This document shows positions 11,691 through 21,660 of a stretch of 64,000 bases of DNA, one piece after another (position 1 is the stretch's first letter; every line of letters begins with the position of its first letter). The notes beneath the pieces were generated by a model. The model was not told where the DNA came from. It searched no databases and saw only the letters and a program-made list of their open reading frames with translations. Source of the stretch: Acanthosepion esculentum. Taxonomy: Eukaryota; Mollusca; Cephalopoda; Sepiida; Sepiidae. The position numbers and the translations under genes are program-made. The stretch lies in assembly GCA_964036315.1 (NCBI GenBank), contig OZ038498.1, positions 13,870,973-13,934,972 of the forward strand. The letters are read 5' to 3'.

Positions 11691-12690
11691 CACAGCTTCA
11701 AATTTTTCAAATTAAAATTGTCTGAAAGACAATACCAAGCCGTACTGTGTTACAGCAGCAAGACGGATACCATTTCCAATTTTACAAAGGGTAAAAGCTG
11801 AACTCAAACATTAGAGTAATGATATTATTGAAAAAGTCACCCAATCTACAAACTGGTGTACGTCAATTGTTCCAATAAAGAAAAAAATGGCCATGGGTAT
11901 TTATGTGTGGACTTGAAGAGACTTGATCTAGATTTCAAATGAAAACACTATATACCAGGGGTCAGCAACCTTTTGTTACCTATGTGCCAAATTAGGGTTT
12001 TAAAATCATTTAATGTGCCAACAGCATACATATTTTTATACAAGTCAATGTCAATACACCTGTTCTACAATATATTTTATATAGTAATATATAGTATATA
12101 TTAAAATTGACATAGATAAATATCTTCTTTGTGTTGTAGTATTTATTGGTTCGGACTTCGTAATGTCATTTGCGGATGCGTGTCTTTGGAAAACGCTTGG
12201 CATGTCACATGTGAAATGCGTGCTGTAGGTTGCCGACCCCAGCTATATACTACCCAACTTTAGATGCAAGTGGAGTGACTATCTTTTCGCAGTTAGATGC
12301 TTCGAGTAGCTTTTATTAGATTTTGTTGGAGAAAGGAAGCTATCTACTAATAATGATGATTATACCCTTTGCACAATATTGTCTCAAACAACTAGTTTCA
12401 TATAACATCGGCATCTGAATTATTTCAGTATCATATGTCAGAGATGATAGAAAATTTGAAAGGAGTGGAAAATATCATAGACAAAATTTTAATTTATGGA
12501 TAACAAAGTTGGCAAGATGGATAATGGCTGAGAAAAGTTCTCGGGCACATAAAGCAGAGATAATTAAAACTCTACAAGGAAAGATGTGAATTCAGCAAGA
12601 ACTAGATTCAATACTACAGGCATACAATAACAGAGAACGAGTACAGGCAATTCTGTAATTACTTGATTCTTCCTGCATATCTGAACTTAC
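11690..12690 (+). pseudogene. Gypsy element 1: reverse transcriptase region (broken, interrupted by a hAT MITE)
   Basis: The plus strand encodes, with stops and frameshifts, TAARRIPFPILQRVKAEL, VTQSTNWCTSIVPIKKK, YVWT.RDLI and, after the inserted MITE, PTLDASGVTIFSQLDASS. These are the N-terminal fingers and palm of a gypsy RT. The catalytic YxDD block is not intact. The sequence runs to ISELTYIIGM at about 12706, then is cut by the 12708-14544 insertion and resumes at 14545. This is a dead LTR retrotransposon copy. Confidence 0.8.
11956..12242. mobile_element. hAT-type MITE, 287 bp, in the gypsy RT
   Basis: Inverted ends CAGGGGTCAGCAACC (left) and GGTTGCCGACCCCAG (right) are flanked by an exact 8-bp duplication, CTATATAC, at 11948-11955 and 12243-12250. 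The 8-bp duplication and the CAGGGGTCxGCAA terminus are hallmarks of non-autonomous hAT elements. There is no coding capacity. Removing the element and one duplication rejoins the gypsy RT reading across the site. Confidence 0.9.
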
Positions 12691-12714
12691 GTACATCATT
12701 GGAATGGAATGACC

Positions 12715-13690
12715 TGCCACACCCATGAGTGGCAGCACTATAGGTGGTAACCACCTATAAGTATCTGTTAGTTCAGCAGACAGCAGAGTTGAGCTGGGAT
12801 CTGCGAGAACTAGTAGCCTTCCGATAGCAGCACGCACACAGCTGTACAGACAAAGATGAGGACTGATGTAATGGAATAACTTACCACTCCCATGAGTGGC
12901 GGCACTATAGGTGGTAACCATCTATAGGTATCCGTTAGGACAGCAGACACCAGAGTCAAGCTGGGATCTGCAAGAACTAGCAACCTTCCGATAGCAGCAC
13001 GCACACAGCTGTACTGACAAAGATGAGGAGTGATGTAATGGAATAACCTGCCACCCCCATGAGTAGCGGCACTACAGGTGGTAATCACCTATAAGTATCT
13101 GTTAGGACAGCGGACAGCAGACAGCAGAGTCGAGCTGGGATCTGCGAGAACTAGTAGCTCTCGAATAGCAGCATACACACAGCTGTACTGACAAAGATGA
13201 GGGCTGATGTAATGGAATAACCTGCCACCCCCATAAGTGGCAGCACTATAGGTGGTAATCACCTATAAGTATCTTTTAGGACAGCGAACAGCAGAGTTGA
13301 GCTGGGATCTGCGAGAACTAGTAGCCTTCCAATAGCAGCACGCACACAGCTGTACAAACAAAGATGAGGACTGATGTAATAGAATAACTTGCCACTCCCA
13401 TGAGTGGCGGCACTATAGGTGGTAACCATCTATAGGTATCCGTTAGGACAGCAGAGTCGAGCTGGGATCTGTGAGAACTAGCTGCCTTCCGATAGCAGCA
13501 CACACACACATCTGTACTGACAAAGATGAGGACTGATGTAATGGAATAACCTGCCACCCTCATGAGTGGCGGCTCTGTAAGTGGTAATCACCTATAAGTA
13601 TCCGTGAGGACAGCGGACAGAAGAGTCGAGCTAGGAGCTACGAGAACTAGCAGCCTTCCGATATCAGCATGCACACAACTGTACTGACTT
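12715..13690 (-). repeat. Tandem array of six ~160-175-bp units
   Basis: Units are marked by GGGATCTGCGAGAACTAG-type sequence near 12797, 12963, 13137, 13303, 13463 and 13632 (last one diverged), spacing 160-174 bp. Each carries 'gtggtaaccacctata', 'agcagcacgcacacagctgta' variants and 'aaagatgaggactgatgta'. Overlapping minus-strand open frames repeat the same protein string and do not represent genes. Confidence 0.9.
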
Positions 13691-13805
13691 GTGATGACCG
13701 TGCACATAAATATTTCTTCTTTGCTTGTTTGTACTAGTTTCTAGAATAAACCTGTTACTATTTATCCACCGTGTTTGTCCATATTCCTATTAGCACGGAA
13801 TATAA
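13690..13805 (+). repeat. LTR-like ending following the 166-bp array
   Basis: Contains AATAAA in 'ctagaataaacctgttac', then 'tatttatccaccgtg' and ends 'cacggaatataaca'. A diverged copy lies at 14440-14545. The layout (polyadenylation signal and CA end) resembles an LTR 3' half. The association with the 166-bp repeat occurs twice, so the repeat may be part of this LTR's U3. Confidence 0.45.
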
Positions 13806-14170
13806 CAACAACAATAGCCCAAATATAAATAGTGTAAAAAATGATATGTTAAATTGTTATATATAATGCACCCTTTGATATTAAATAAACTGAATTTAAT
13901 ATGGTACCAGGACAGGATCTAACTCCTTATAATAACCTTATTCTGTGAGACTAGCTTAAAAACTTTCTCTTGATGCAAAATGTTTCATATGAACAAATTT
14001 AGACTGTACACATTGTTTTATAACTCGGTTGGGTTCATAACATTTTTTTGTTTACCATTTTCTTTTATCATTTTTAATAAACAAATCAGTCTTTAGAATA
14101 ACTGTGTTAAGAGTTTTGATTTTACTTTCTTGGATAGTATCTTTGAATTGGAACTCAACTGGTGGATTGT

Positions 14171-14340
14171 CCTGGGTAAGACGATAAACCATGTCCAGCA
14201 GCAAGGCCTCTGATCAGGAGGTTTTGAGAAGCGTGAAACCCCCTCTTAATTGTGGATGTTCCCAGGTCCACCCTGACCCGGGGTGGTAGCACCTGTTAGG
14301 GTCCCAGCTATGGGCAAATAGTTAACTATTATCAGAAATA
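14171..14340 (-). repeat. SINE-B fragment (tail half)
   Basis: Begins CTGGGTAAGACGATAAACC and runs through 'cagcagcaaggcctctgat', 'ggtggtagcacctgttaggg' and 'cagctatgggcaaatagtta'. These match the tail half of the complete SINE-B copies; the internal array and head are absent. Confidence 0.8.
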
Positions 14341-14544
14341 GGACAGCGGAGAGGAGAGTCAAGCTGGAATCTGTGAGAACTAGTGGCCTTCTGATAGCAG
14401 CATGCTCACAATTGTACTGACTTGCGACGACCATGCATATAACTATTACTTCCTTACTTGTTGTACTGGTTTCTACAATAAACCTGTTACTATTTATCCA
14501 CCATGTTAGTTTATTCCATATTCTTATTAGCCCGGAATATAACA
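14340..14544 (+). repeat. Second LTR-like copy
   Basis: Partial 166-bp unit (agtcaagctggaatctgtgag) followed by 'acaataaacctgttactat', 'ttatccaccatg' and 'cccggaatataaca', diverged from 13632-13805. It ends exactly at the right target duplication of the insertion. Confidence 0.5.
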
Positions 14545-15106
14545 GTACATTATTGGAATGGTTTGGTATCTTAGGTGATTACTGCCCTATAGAGCAGACA
14601 TCAGTAAACCAATGTCACAACAACTAAAAATGAAGTAACCTGGACATGGGGCAAACCTCAGAAAAAAAGCATTCACAGAGGTTAAACTGCTATTAACAAA
14701 GTCCCCCAGTCCTATCGTTTTATTACTTGTCTAAACCAACTGTAGTGGGAGTTGATGCTAGTAGCTTTGGGATGGGAGTGACATTGTATCAAGAAATGGA
14801 TGGGAAAGAAAACTCTGTAGCTATCGTCTCATGTCCACTTACATCAACAGAAAAGAACTTCACAAAAAGAAATGTCTCACTATTGTTTGGGCCTATGAAA
14901 TTTGGATTGGTATATTACAGAACTTGATAAATTTTGACCGCTTACCAACCACAAGCCATTGGTACACCTAATGAACATAGAAGATCTTTACAATTGTCAT
15001 TTCAAATGTCAGAAGTTACTAATGTGATTACTAATGTGATTCAGGAGATACAATGCAATTGTAGAACATATCCCTGAAAAGATTCTCATAGTATAAGACA
15101 CACTTT
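14545..15106 (+). pseudogene. Gypsy element 1: RT connection and RNase H region
   Basis: After the insertion the gypsy homology resumes: YIIGM, TWTWGKPQKK, then VGVDASSFGMGVTLYQ (RNase H first catalytic Asp in the VDASS context), VAIVSCPLTSTEKNFTK, and 'TDHKPLVHLMNIEDLY' in a shifted frame. The region ends with RRYNAIVEHIPEK before the SINE-B insertion. Internal stops confirm decay. Confidence 0.8.
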
Positions 15107-15513
15107 GTCCTGGGTAAGACGATAAACTGCATCCTTGTTCTGGGTAAGACAATAAACTACATCTGACAGTAAGGCCTCTGATCAGGTGGTTTTGAGGAGT
15201 GTGGAACCACCTCTTAAATGCTGGTGTTCCCAGGTCCACCCTGAGCTGGGGTGGTAGCGCCTATTAGGGCTCCAGCTATGACCAAATAGTTAACCCCAAA
15301 CTGGGATCAAAACACTATGAAAGTGTAAAAATAGGTTTTGATACCAGCAATACCTTTTTGTAAAAAATTATTACCAGCAATGAATTTTTGAAGAAAAAAT
15401 TATTACCAGCAATACATTTTTGGAAAAAAAAAAATTTACCAGCAATAAAAATCTTGTTGACATTAAATAACCCATTGAGGTTGTTAATGCCATAAAACAA
15501 AATAAACCAAAGT
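15107..15513 (-). repeat. SINE-B copy inside gypsy element 1
   Basis: Starts with two short tail repeats (CTGGGTAAGACGATAAACTG and a second CTGGGTAAGACAATAAACTA), continues through the conserved 'ggtggtagcgcctattaggg' region, four short internal units around ATTACCAGCAAT, and the head 'gttgacattaaataacccat' ... 'aaaataaaccaaag'. Flanks give only a weak duplication (AGACACACT / AAACACACT). It separates RNase H from integrase. Confidence 0.8.
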
Positions 15514-15519
15514 AAACAC

Positions 15520-16735
15520 ACTGACCCATAGTCCTCTAAATGAAAAGGACAATAGTGGAGTTGAAGTTGTAGAACTCTATACAAACAGTACAGTTAAAAG
15601 CAGACCAATATCAAACAGAAAACTTTCAGAACTTCAAAATGCTGCACACACAGATAGGATGTTACACAACTTAAGTCATGTGATATTAAATAGACGGCCT
15701 GAAAACGAACAAAGGCTGAAAGAAGGAATTGAGCAGTATTTTATGTATTGGAGTGAATTATCTATTTTATCAAAATCGAATTGTGATCCCAGAATCATTC
15801 AGGAATGAATCCATAAAGGCAATCCATAATGGTGACATGGGTCTAAACAAATGTAGAAAATTAGCTAAAGCAATGGTTTGGTGGCCAAGAATATTAAGTG
15901 ACTTCTACAATCACCACCATCAATCAAACCTGCTTGAAACATTAAGACAAACTTCATTACCAGACAATACATCTGAAGAAGGCCAGAGGGCACAATGGCT
16001 GAAACATCATAAAAATAACAAAAAATAGAAACTAATATCTTCATCCTAAATGGATGTAACCACCTAGTAGCTATTGATTACTTCTCATGCGGCATAGAAA
16101 TAGATCATCTTAATCCATTAACCAGTGACAAGGTTATCAGGAATATAAAAAATTTCTTTGCCTGATGGAGGTCAGTTTATCAGAGCAGGTTTTCATGAAT
16201 TTACATCCCAATATGGGTTTACACATGTCACTGCCAAGTCCACACTTTCTACAAGTGAACAGAGTAGTGGAAAGTGGGGTGAAAATCACAAAGAGACTGT
16301 TACAGTAACTGGATATTTAATTAGCCTTAATGGCATTCTGTAGGATGCCATGATCGGCTACAAAAACAAGTCCTGCAGAGCTGATTATGGATAGAAAAAC
16401 AAGGACTGTACTACTGAGTCACTCGGATAGACTAAAGCTGCAATGGTTAGATTTGGAATATGTAAAAAAGATAGACGCTGCTGCAAAAAGATAGATGCAA
16501 AATAATTATAGTAGGAAAAATTGTGCAAGAAAACTTGGGCTACCCAAAATTGCAGATCAAGTTTGAGTAAAAGCTGTTCAAGAAAAATCATTTGATAATA
16601 CAGGAATCATGACAGCAGCAGACCACAGGCAATACGGCAGGCAAACAAGTTTTGCAACAGGAGACAAATTCAGTATGTTGGTGATGAACAAAGAGTTCCA
16701 AACAAGAAAGGAAACTCCACCAATTGATTGGTTTC
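15520..16735 (+). pseudogene. Gypsy element 1: integrase region
   Basis: Frame 15729-15960 encodes NYLFYQNRIVIPESFRNES, KAIHNGDMGLNKCRKLAK and AMVWWPRI, the integrase zinc-binding domain, with some of its His/Cys ligands lost. Downstream are fragments of the catalytic core: NHLVAIDYFSCGIEID, PDGGQFI, FTSQYGFTHVTAKS and a QSSGK remnant of the conserved N-G-E region. A PLE hammerhead-like end (about 15966-16020) is lodged between the two parts. The 3' end to about 16735 is broken; no 3' LTR is visible. Confidence 0.75.
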
Positions 16736-16737
16736 AT

Positions 16738-17160
16738 TTATTTTGTTTTACGGCCTATAAACCTCAATGGGTTATTTAATGCCGACAACATTTTTAGGAT
16801 AGATTCGTATGAATAGAATATGTATTCTTTGGTTTAGATTGGTTTGGTTTATTTTGTTTTACGGCATATCAACCTCAATCGGTTATTTAATGCCAACAAC
16901 ATTTTTAGGATAGATTCTTATGAATAGAATATGTATTCTTTGGTTTAGATTGGTTTGGTTTAATTTGTTTTATAGCATATCAACCTCAATGGGTTATTTA
17001 ATGCCGACAACATTTTTAGGATAGATTCGTATGAATAGAATATGTATTCTTTGCTTGAGATTGGTTTGGTTTAATTTGTTTTATAGCATATCAACCTCAA
17101 TGGGTTATTTAATGCCAGCAAAAATTTTTATTGTTGGTAATATTTTGTTTTGTCAAAATC
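16738..17160 (+). repeat. SINE-B head in tandem, about 111-bp units x 3.5
   Basis: Units start near 16738, 16848, 16961 and 17072. Each has TTTTGTTTTACGGC (or TTTATAGC), 'atcaacctcaatgggttatt', 'aatgccgacaacatttttag' and 'gaatagaatatgtattcttt'. The last unit goes into the TTATTGTTGGTAAT internal repeat. The same head tandem occurs inverted at 37100-37378. Confidence 0.85.
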
Positions 17161-17179
17161 TGTTTCTGGTAATATATAT

Positions 17180-17425
17180 CTGGTGGTTACCACCTATAGA
17201 GCCACCACTCATGGGGGTGGCAGGTTATTCCATTACATCAGTCCTCATCTTTGTTTGTACAGCTGTGTGCATGCTGCTATTGGAAGGCTACTAGTTCTCG
17301 CAGATCCCAGCTCAACTCTGCTGTCCGCTGTCCTAACAGATACTTATAGGTGGTTACCACCTATAGTGGCGCCACTCATGAGGGTGGCAGGTTATTCCAT
17401 TACATCAGTCCTCATCTTTGTTGTT
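17180..17425 (+). repeat. 166-bp-family repeat, about 1.4 units
   Basis: Same landmarks as 11455-11690 in the same orientation (GGTGGTTACCACCTATAG, CAGGTTATTCCATTACATCA, GTACAGCTGTGTGCATGCTG). It directly follows SINE-B head sequence and is cut off by a PLE-end repeat. Confidence 0.8.
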
Positions 17426-17429
17426 TTTA

Positions 17430-17960
17430 TCAAAATGCTTCAGCTGTTGTGTCCTCCAGCCTTCTTCAGGTGTATATCGATCTGTGTAACCTACAGGAGA
17501 TGCCTTTATTTAATCTACGGGAGTAGACTATTCTCATTTCTCTGATCTTGTCTCAGGATATAATCTTGTTCTTATTCTACCTCTCACTGTTCAGTTATTG
17601 CTTTTACTCACTAGACCATTGTCCTAGTGGGCGAAAGTGTTGGTTTGTGAATTTGATGACATAGTGCTTGTGAGTTCAATCCCTGGGTTGGGCAGTGTGT
17701 ACTTGTACTCAGTGGGAACAGGCAAGCAATAACAGAACAGTGCTAAGTAAAATAAGAACTAGATAATATTCCTAGATATGAGCATGAAGAGTCTACCTCC
17801 ATAGATTAAATAAAGGCTCCAGTTCAGAAATTTCATGTAGGTTACCCAGATCGATATAAGACGGCTAGAGGAAACAATGGCTGAAACATCATAAAAATAA
17901 CAAAGATGAGGACAATAGTCTGAATATAAGTATTGTAAATAATAATAATAATTCCTCATC
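17430..17960. repeat. Inverted pair of diverged PLE terminal repeats
   Basis: Left arm (minus sense) includes 'cctccagccttcttcaggtg' and 'gtagactattctcatttc'. Right arm (plus sense, 17790-17960) includes 'gattaaataaaggctccag', GGCTAGAGGAAACAATGGCTG, 'acaaagatgaggacaatag' and a TAATAATAATAAT end. The layout mirrors 9905-11240 but without coding sequence between the arms. Confidence 0.6.
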
Positions 17961-18061
17961 CCAGAAATTTAGAGAAAATTATAATCCCATTTGCTAATTT
18001 TTATTATTTTTTGGCAGCATTTGTTTCTTTTTAATTTGAATACATTCCTAATTTTGGTCAC

Positions 18062-18170
18062 CTATTTTGTCAACAAACTTAGAATTTTGTCAAGAGACTT
18101 AGAATTTTGTCAACAAACTTAGAATTTTGTCAAGAGACTTAGAATTTTGTCAACAAACTTAGAATTGCCA
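18062..18170. repeat. Short tandem repeat, 20-21-bp units in two alternating forms
   Basis: GTCAACAAACTTAGAATTTT alternates with GTCAAGAGACTTAGAATTTT, five units in all. The AB-AB-A order shows that a dimer was amplified. Confidence 0.9.
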
Positions 18171-18477
18171 AATTTGAGTTATTCTAATTTAGTTCATTTC
18201 AGAATTCAGCAAATTATATTATCAAAGTGATGAAGTAGTAATCAAAGTAACCAGTCTTCAGAGATTTCTTTTCAAACAAAATACTGTTGTATCATCATAA
18301 ACTTTGCTTCAGAAAAAATGCAACAAAGACAATATAAGAGGCAACAAAGAGGAACTAATTTGGATTAATAACTAAATCCACTCTACATTTTCACTATGAA
18401 AAAAGACCCGGAACAACACAGCAATCAGAAATATTCCTGTCATAGTAAACTATTTCATTCTGTCAAGGTTACAAGCA

Positions 18478-18560
18478 CCTGATGACGGCTGGAAGACAAA
18501 TGGTCAAAATGTGATAAAAACAACAAAGATGAGGACAATAGCTCATGTGTAAATTATGTA
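18478..18560 (+). repeat. PLE terminal fragment with hammerhead-like core
   Basis: CACCTGATGACGGCTGGAAG, then GACAAATGGTCAAAATGTG and 'acaaagatgaggacaatag'. It has the CTGATGA box, but the usual GAAA is CAAA, so it is degenerate. Confidence 0.5.
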
Positions 18561-18702
18561 AATAATGATAACTCATCATCCTAGGAAGTCTGACAGAGAT
18601 TATTCCATTTTTGTTTAGCATTTTAAAATGCACACGAAAGAATTGTATAGTTAGCATAAAAGCATTAAGTCTCACACTAGATTAACCATGAAGCATAAAA
18701 TG

Positions 18703-19655
18703 TTGATTGCTTTGGTTTGATTTGGTTTGTTTTGCGGTATATCAACCTCAATGGGTTATTTAATGCCAACAAGATTTTTATTGCTGGAAATATTTTTCCT
18801 TCGAAAAATGTATTGCTGTTAATAATGTATTACTGGTAATAATTTTTTCTTCAAAAAGTCATTGCTGGTAATAATTTTTTCTTCAAAAAGTCACTGCTGG
18901 TAATAATTTTTTCTTCAAAAAGTCATTGCTGGTAATAATTTTTTCTTCAAAAAATCATTGCTGGTAATAATTTTTTTCTTCAAAAAATCATTGCTGGTAA
19001 TAATTTTTTTCTTCAAAAAATCATTGCTGGTAATATTTTTTTCTTCAAAAAGTCATTGCTGGTAATAATTTTTTCTTCAAAAAGTCACTGCTGGTAATAA
19101 TTTTTTCTTCAAAAAGTCATTGCTGGTAATAATTTTTTCTTCAAAAAGTCACTGCTGGTAATAATTTTTTCTTCAAAAAGTCATTGCTGGTAATAATTTT
19201 TTCTTCAAAAAATCATTGCTGGTAATAATTTTTTTCTTCAAAAAATCATTGCTGGTAATATTTTTTTCTTCAAAAAGTCATTGCTGGTAATAATTTTTTC
19301 TTCAAAAAGTCATTGCTGGTAATAATTTTTTCTTCAAAAAGTCATTGCTGGTAATAATTTTTTCTTCAAAAAATCATTGCTGGTAATATTTTTTTCTTCA
19401 AAAAATAATTGCTGTTAATATTTTTATTACAAAAATGTATTGTTGGTATTAAAACTTATTTTTACACTTTCATAGTGTTTTAACCCCAGTTTGGAGGTTA
19501 ACTATTTGACCATAGCTGGGACCCTAAGAAGTGCTACCACCCTGAGTCAGTGTGGACCTGGGAACACCATCAATTAAGAGGTGGTTCCAAGTGATTCAAA
19601 ATCTCCTGATAAGAGGCCTTGCTGTTGGATGTAGTTTATCTTTTTACCCAAGATG
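18703..19655 (+). mobile_element. SINE-B with expanded internal tandem array
   Basis: Head 'tttgcggtatatcaacctca' and GGGTTATTTAATGCCAACAA, then about 20 internal units of about 32 bp (18778-19450; core ATTGCTGGTAATAATTTTTT plus CTTCAAAAAGTC), then the conserved tail (TTAACTATTTGACCATAGCT, AAGAGGTGGTTCCAAG, GATGTAGTTTATCTTTTTAC). Flanking ATAAAATG at 18695-18702 and 19656-19663 is a possible target duplication. Other copies carry only a few internal units. No protein is encoded. Confidence 0.8.
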
Positions 19656-19663
19656 ATAAAATG

Positions 19664-20540
19664 GTGAGTGGCAACAAATAAAGCAATTACATTTCTTAGT
19701 GAAAAAAAAAAATGTGGTTTGAGTATAATGGTTTATCTGGTTTAAAGTTATACTATCTGAGATTTGATCAAAATTGTCATATAACTTTCTGAAAAAGTTT
19801 TTCAGAAGAAAGTGTTAAAAACTTGTACACAGTTTGGAAAGAGCCTTTTTCAAAGCTTCTGGTTTATTAGTCATCAAACAATACACTAACACTTTTGCAG
19901 GAAATAAAATTGTGCCAAAGTGTCTTGAAATAAACCCTAAATAAATGTTTAAATTCAGTTTGTCATCAAACTATTTATATAAAATGTATTTCAAAAAGAT
20001 ACTGAAATGAAAAGGTAATAAAATTTTTTTTAAATTATTATAAAAAGATCATATATTTTATCATCGGTTTAAAAAAATAACTGATATGAATTTAAAAAGT
20101 TGTTATAGAAAGTGGGCATAAAAATGCAGTACATATTGCAATTAAATTTAGTATAAAAAAACAATTATTTTTCTCTAGAATCAGGCATTTTCGCAAAACT
20201 CTTAAACATTACAATTACTTGATAAAACTTGTATCACAATTTCCTAAGGCAGAGATAAATTATTCCTTCTAAATATCTGAAGAGTCCCTGATAAGAAATT
20301 AACTAAAAGATTCCATTTTCTGATGGTTGAAAAATTGATAGATGAAGTGAAACTGGTAATAAAATAAGTGAAAATGTTTTATCTAAATATTTAAAAATAA
20401 ATAGTTTTTTTTTTGTTTTTTTTTATTCAAACTGCTTTTTAATACTTACTTTTTAAATTGAATGCTTAAATTGACTTGTCAGAAATATTAAAATCTCTTT
20501 CTCTCTGTATCCATCACTCTACATCTTTATATGCCATGTC
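19664..20540. other. No gene recognised
   Basis: AT-rich unique-looking sequence without repeated units or convincing frames; only short homopolymers. Confidence 0.5.
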
Positions 20541-20765
20541 AGTTCAGGATGTGAGTAATTATGATTTCCAACAGCTTTTGTCTTTTGTTCTCACAGCAAC
20601 ACTTGCTCCTTCATGACCCTCTTTAAATTTATGGTACTTGTTCTTCCATCCAATTGCTCAGATTTGTCAAGTAGGTTATTTTTTGCCTTCCATTGCGTTT
20701 GACTTCAGTGTGTCCTGTGAGTGCTAAATTCTCTAAGTCTTCTTGCCTTATTATGTATCCAAATA
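20540..20765 (-). pseudogene. LINE C-terminal fragment
   Basis: The minus strand translates in part as IRQEDLENLALTGHTEVKR, GRQKITYLTNLSNWMEEQ and ITHILN.HGI. This matches the ends at 21380-22400, 50880-51175 and 59640-59925 (ENLxLTGRIEGKR...GLSKWM...IAYVLKGHGT). It is the 3' tail of an ORF2, 5'-truncated. Confidence 0.7.
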
Positions 20766-20784
20766 TTTCACTTTCTGGCATGAT

Positions 20785-21085
20785 TTACATTATTCGAACA
20801 GTTATCCTCATCTTCATTGCCATATTCACAACTTTTTGGCCGTTGTACACTCCAGCTTTCTTCAGGTGATTGGAATTTCAAACTGAACCCTTTATTTCGT
20901 CCACTGGGGTAGATTGTTCTAGTTCCATATACCACGCCTCTTCTGGATGTCTCAGTTATTTCCCTTTAACTCAACTCCCCATGTTTTGGTTCACCACTGC
21001 TGTGGCCTACTATTGAACTCACAACTCTTTGTCTAGTCACTGCATCTAACCAACATCTTTATCCACTGGACCATGTGAACCAAGA
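20785..21085 (-). repeat. PLE terminal repeat copy
   Basis: Matches 10140-10430: TTATCCTCATCTTCATTGCC, 'tgtacactccagctttcttc', 'aaccctttatttcgtccac' and 'ttggttcaccactgctgtgg'. Only one tandem unit remains. Confidence 0.75.
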
Positions 21086-21250
21086 CTTCTGATTTAAATC
21101 CATTTGAGAATCTGTGGTCAATCTGCAAGAAACGACTTTGTGGAATGGACACATAAAATACTAACATGTGCTCTGGGTCATGTTTCATTGGAAAAATATG
21201 GAAAAAATAATGGAATTATTTGTTTTGTTTCAATTAATTTGCACAAGGGT
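21085..21250 (+). pseudogene. Tc1-like transposase C-terminal fragment
   Basis: Reads SDLNPFENLWSICKKRLCGM, which matches the SPDLNPIENLW block of Tc1/mariner-superfamily transposases; the Glu of ENLW is the third catalytic residue of DDE Tc1 enzymes. Only this 3' scrap remains, ending near the 'caattaatttgcac' tail. Confidence 0.65.
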
Positions 21251-21379
21251 GTAATTGTTCAACACATTTCTCATTAATCCTGGGCTTCTTGGGCAGCACT
21301 ATGAAATTTAGAATACATTCTTTGATTTTTCAGTATTCCACCACTATTATATATTTCATTTATCAATTCAGTAGTCTTA

Positions 21380-21660
21380 TCAATGCAAACAAGGAGGAAC
21401 CTTATAGTTAACATCAGGAAGAGGCAGCTGAAATTTCTGGGACACCTAATGAGAAAGGAGGGCATGGAGAATCTGATACTCACAGGTTGAATAGAGAGAA
21501 AGACAGACAAGGTAAAGCAACACATGACATACCTAGCGGGCTTAAGCAAGTGGATGACAGAACATGGTCTGGGGGAAGTAGCAAATGGACAAAACTTATT
21601 CAAAGCTACAAGGATAGGAAGAAGTGGAGAGCCATGATCGCCTACGTCCTGAAGGGACAC
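21380..21660 (+). pseudogene. LINE C-terminal fragment seeding a tandem array
   Basis: Reads in frames with one shift: RKRQLKFLGHLMRKEGMENL, then KQHMTYLAGLSKWMTEH and RAMIAYVLKGHGT with a stop at the end. It is the terminal segment of a LINE ORF2. Everything from the GRIEGKR-like point to the stop is then repeated downstream. Confidence 0.75.

Larger units (their letters stand above)
12691..14561. mobile_element. 1.84-kb repeat-rich insertion with 17-bp imperfect target duplication
   Basis: GTACATCATTGGAATGG (12691-12707) and GTACATTATTGGAATGG (14545-14561) bracket the insert and differ at one base. Outside them the gypsy frame continues (YIIGM on both sides). The insert holds a six-unit 166-bp array, an LTR-like end (13690-13805), AT-rich filler, a SINE-B fragment (14171-14340) and a second LTR-like end (14340-14544). 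It could be one composite element or a nest built at one site; a 17-bp duplication favours LINE-type target-primed integration over an LTR integrase. Confidence 0.65.

Noticed and set aside
12592..13563. Overlapping minus frames of 81-109 codons repeating the same protein text
   Set aside because: Translation of the 166-bp tandem array; frames break between units and no start or domain is conserved.
12715..13690. CRISPR-like periodicity
   Set aside because: Units are contiguous and diverged, with no short identical repeats separated by unique spacers; the genome is eukaryotic. The same applies to 18778-19450 and 28735-29462.
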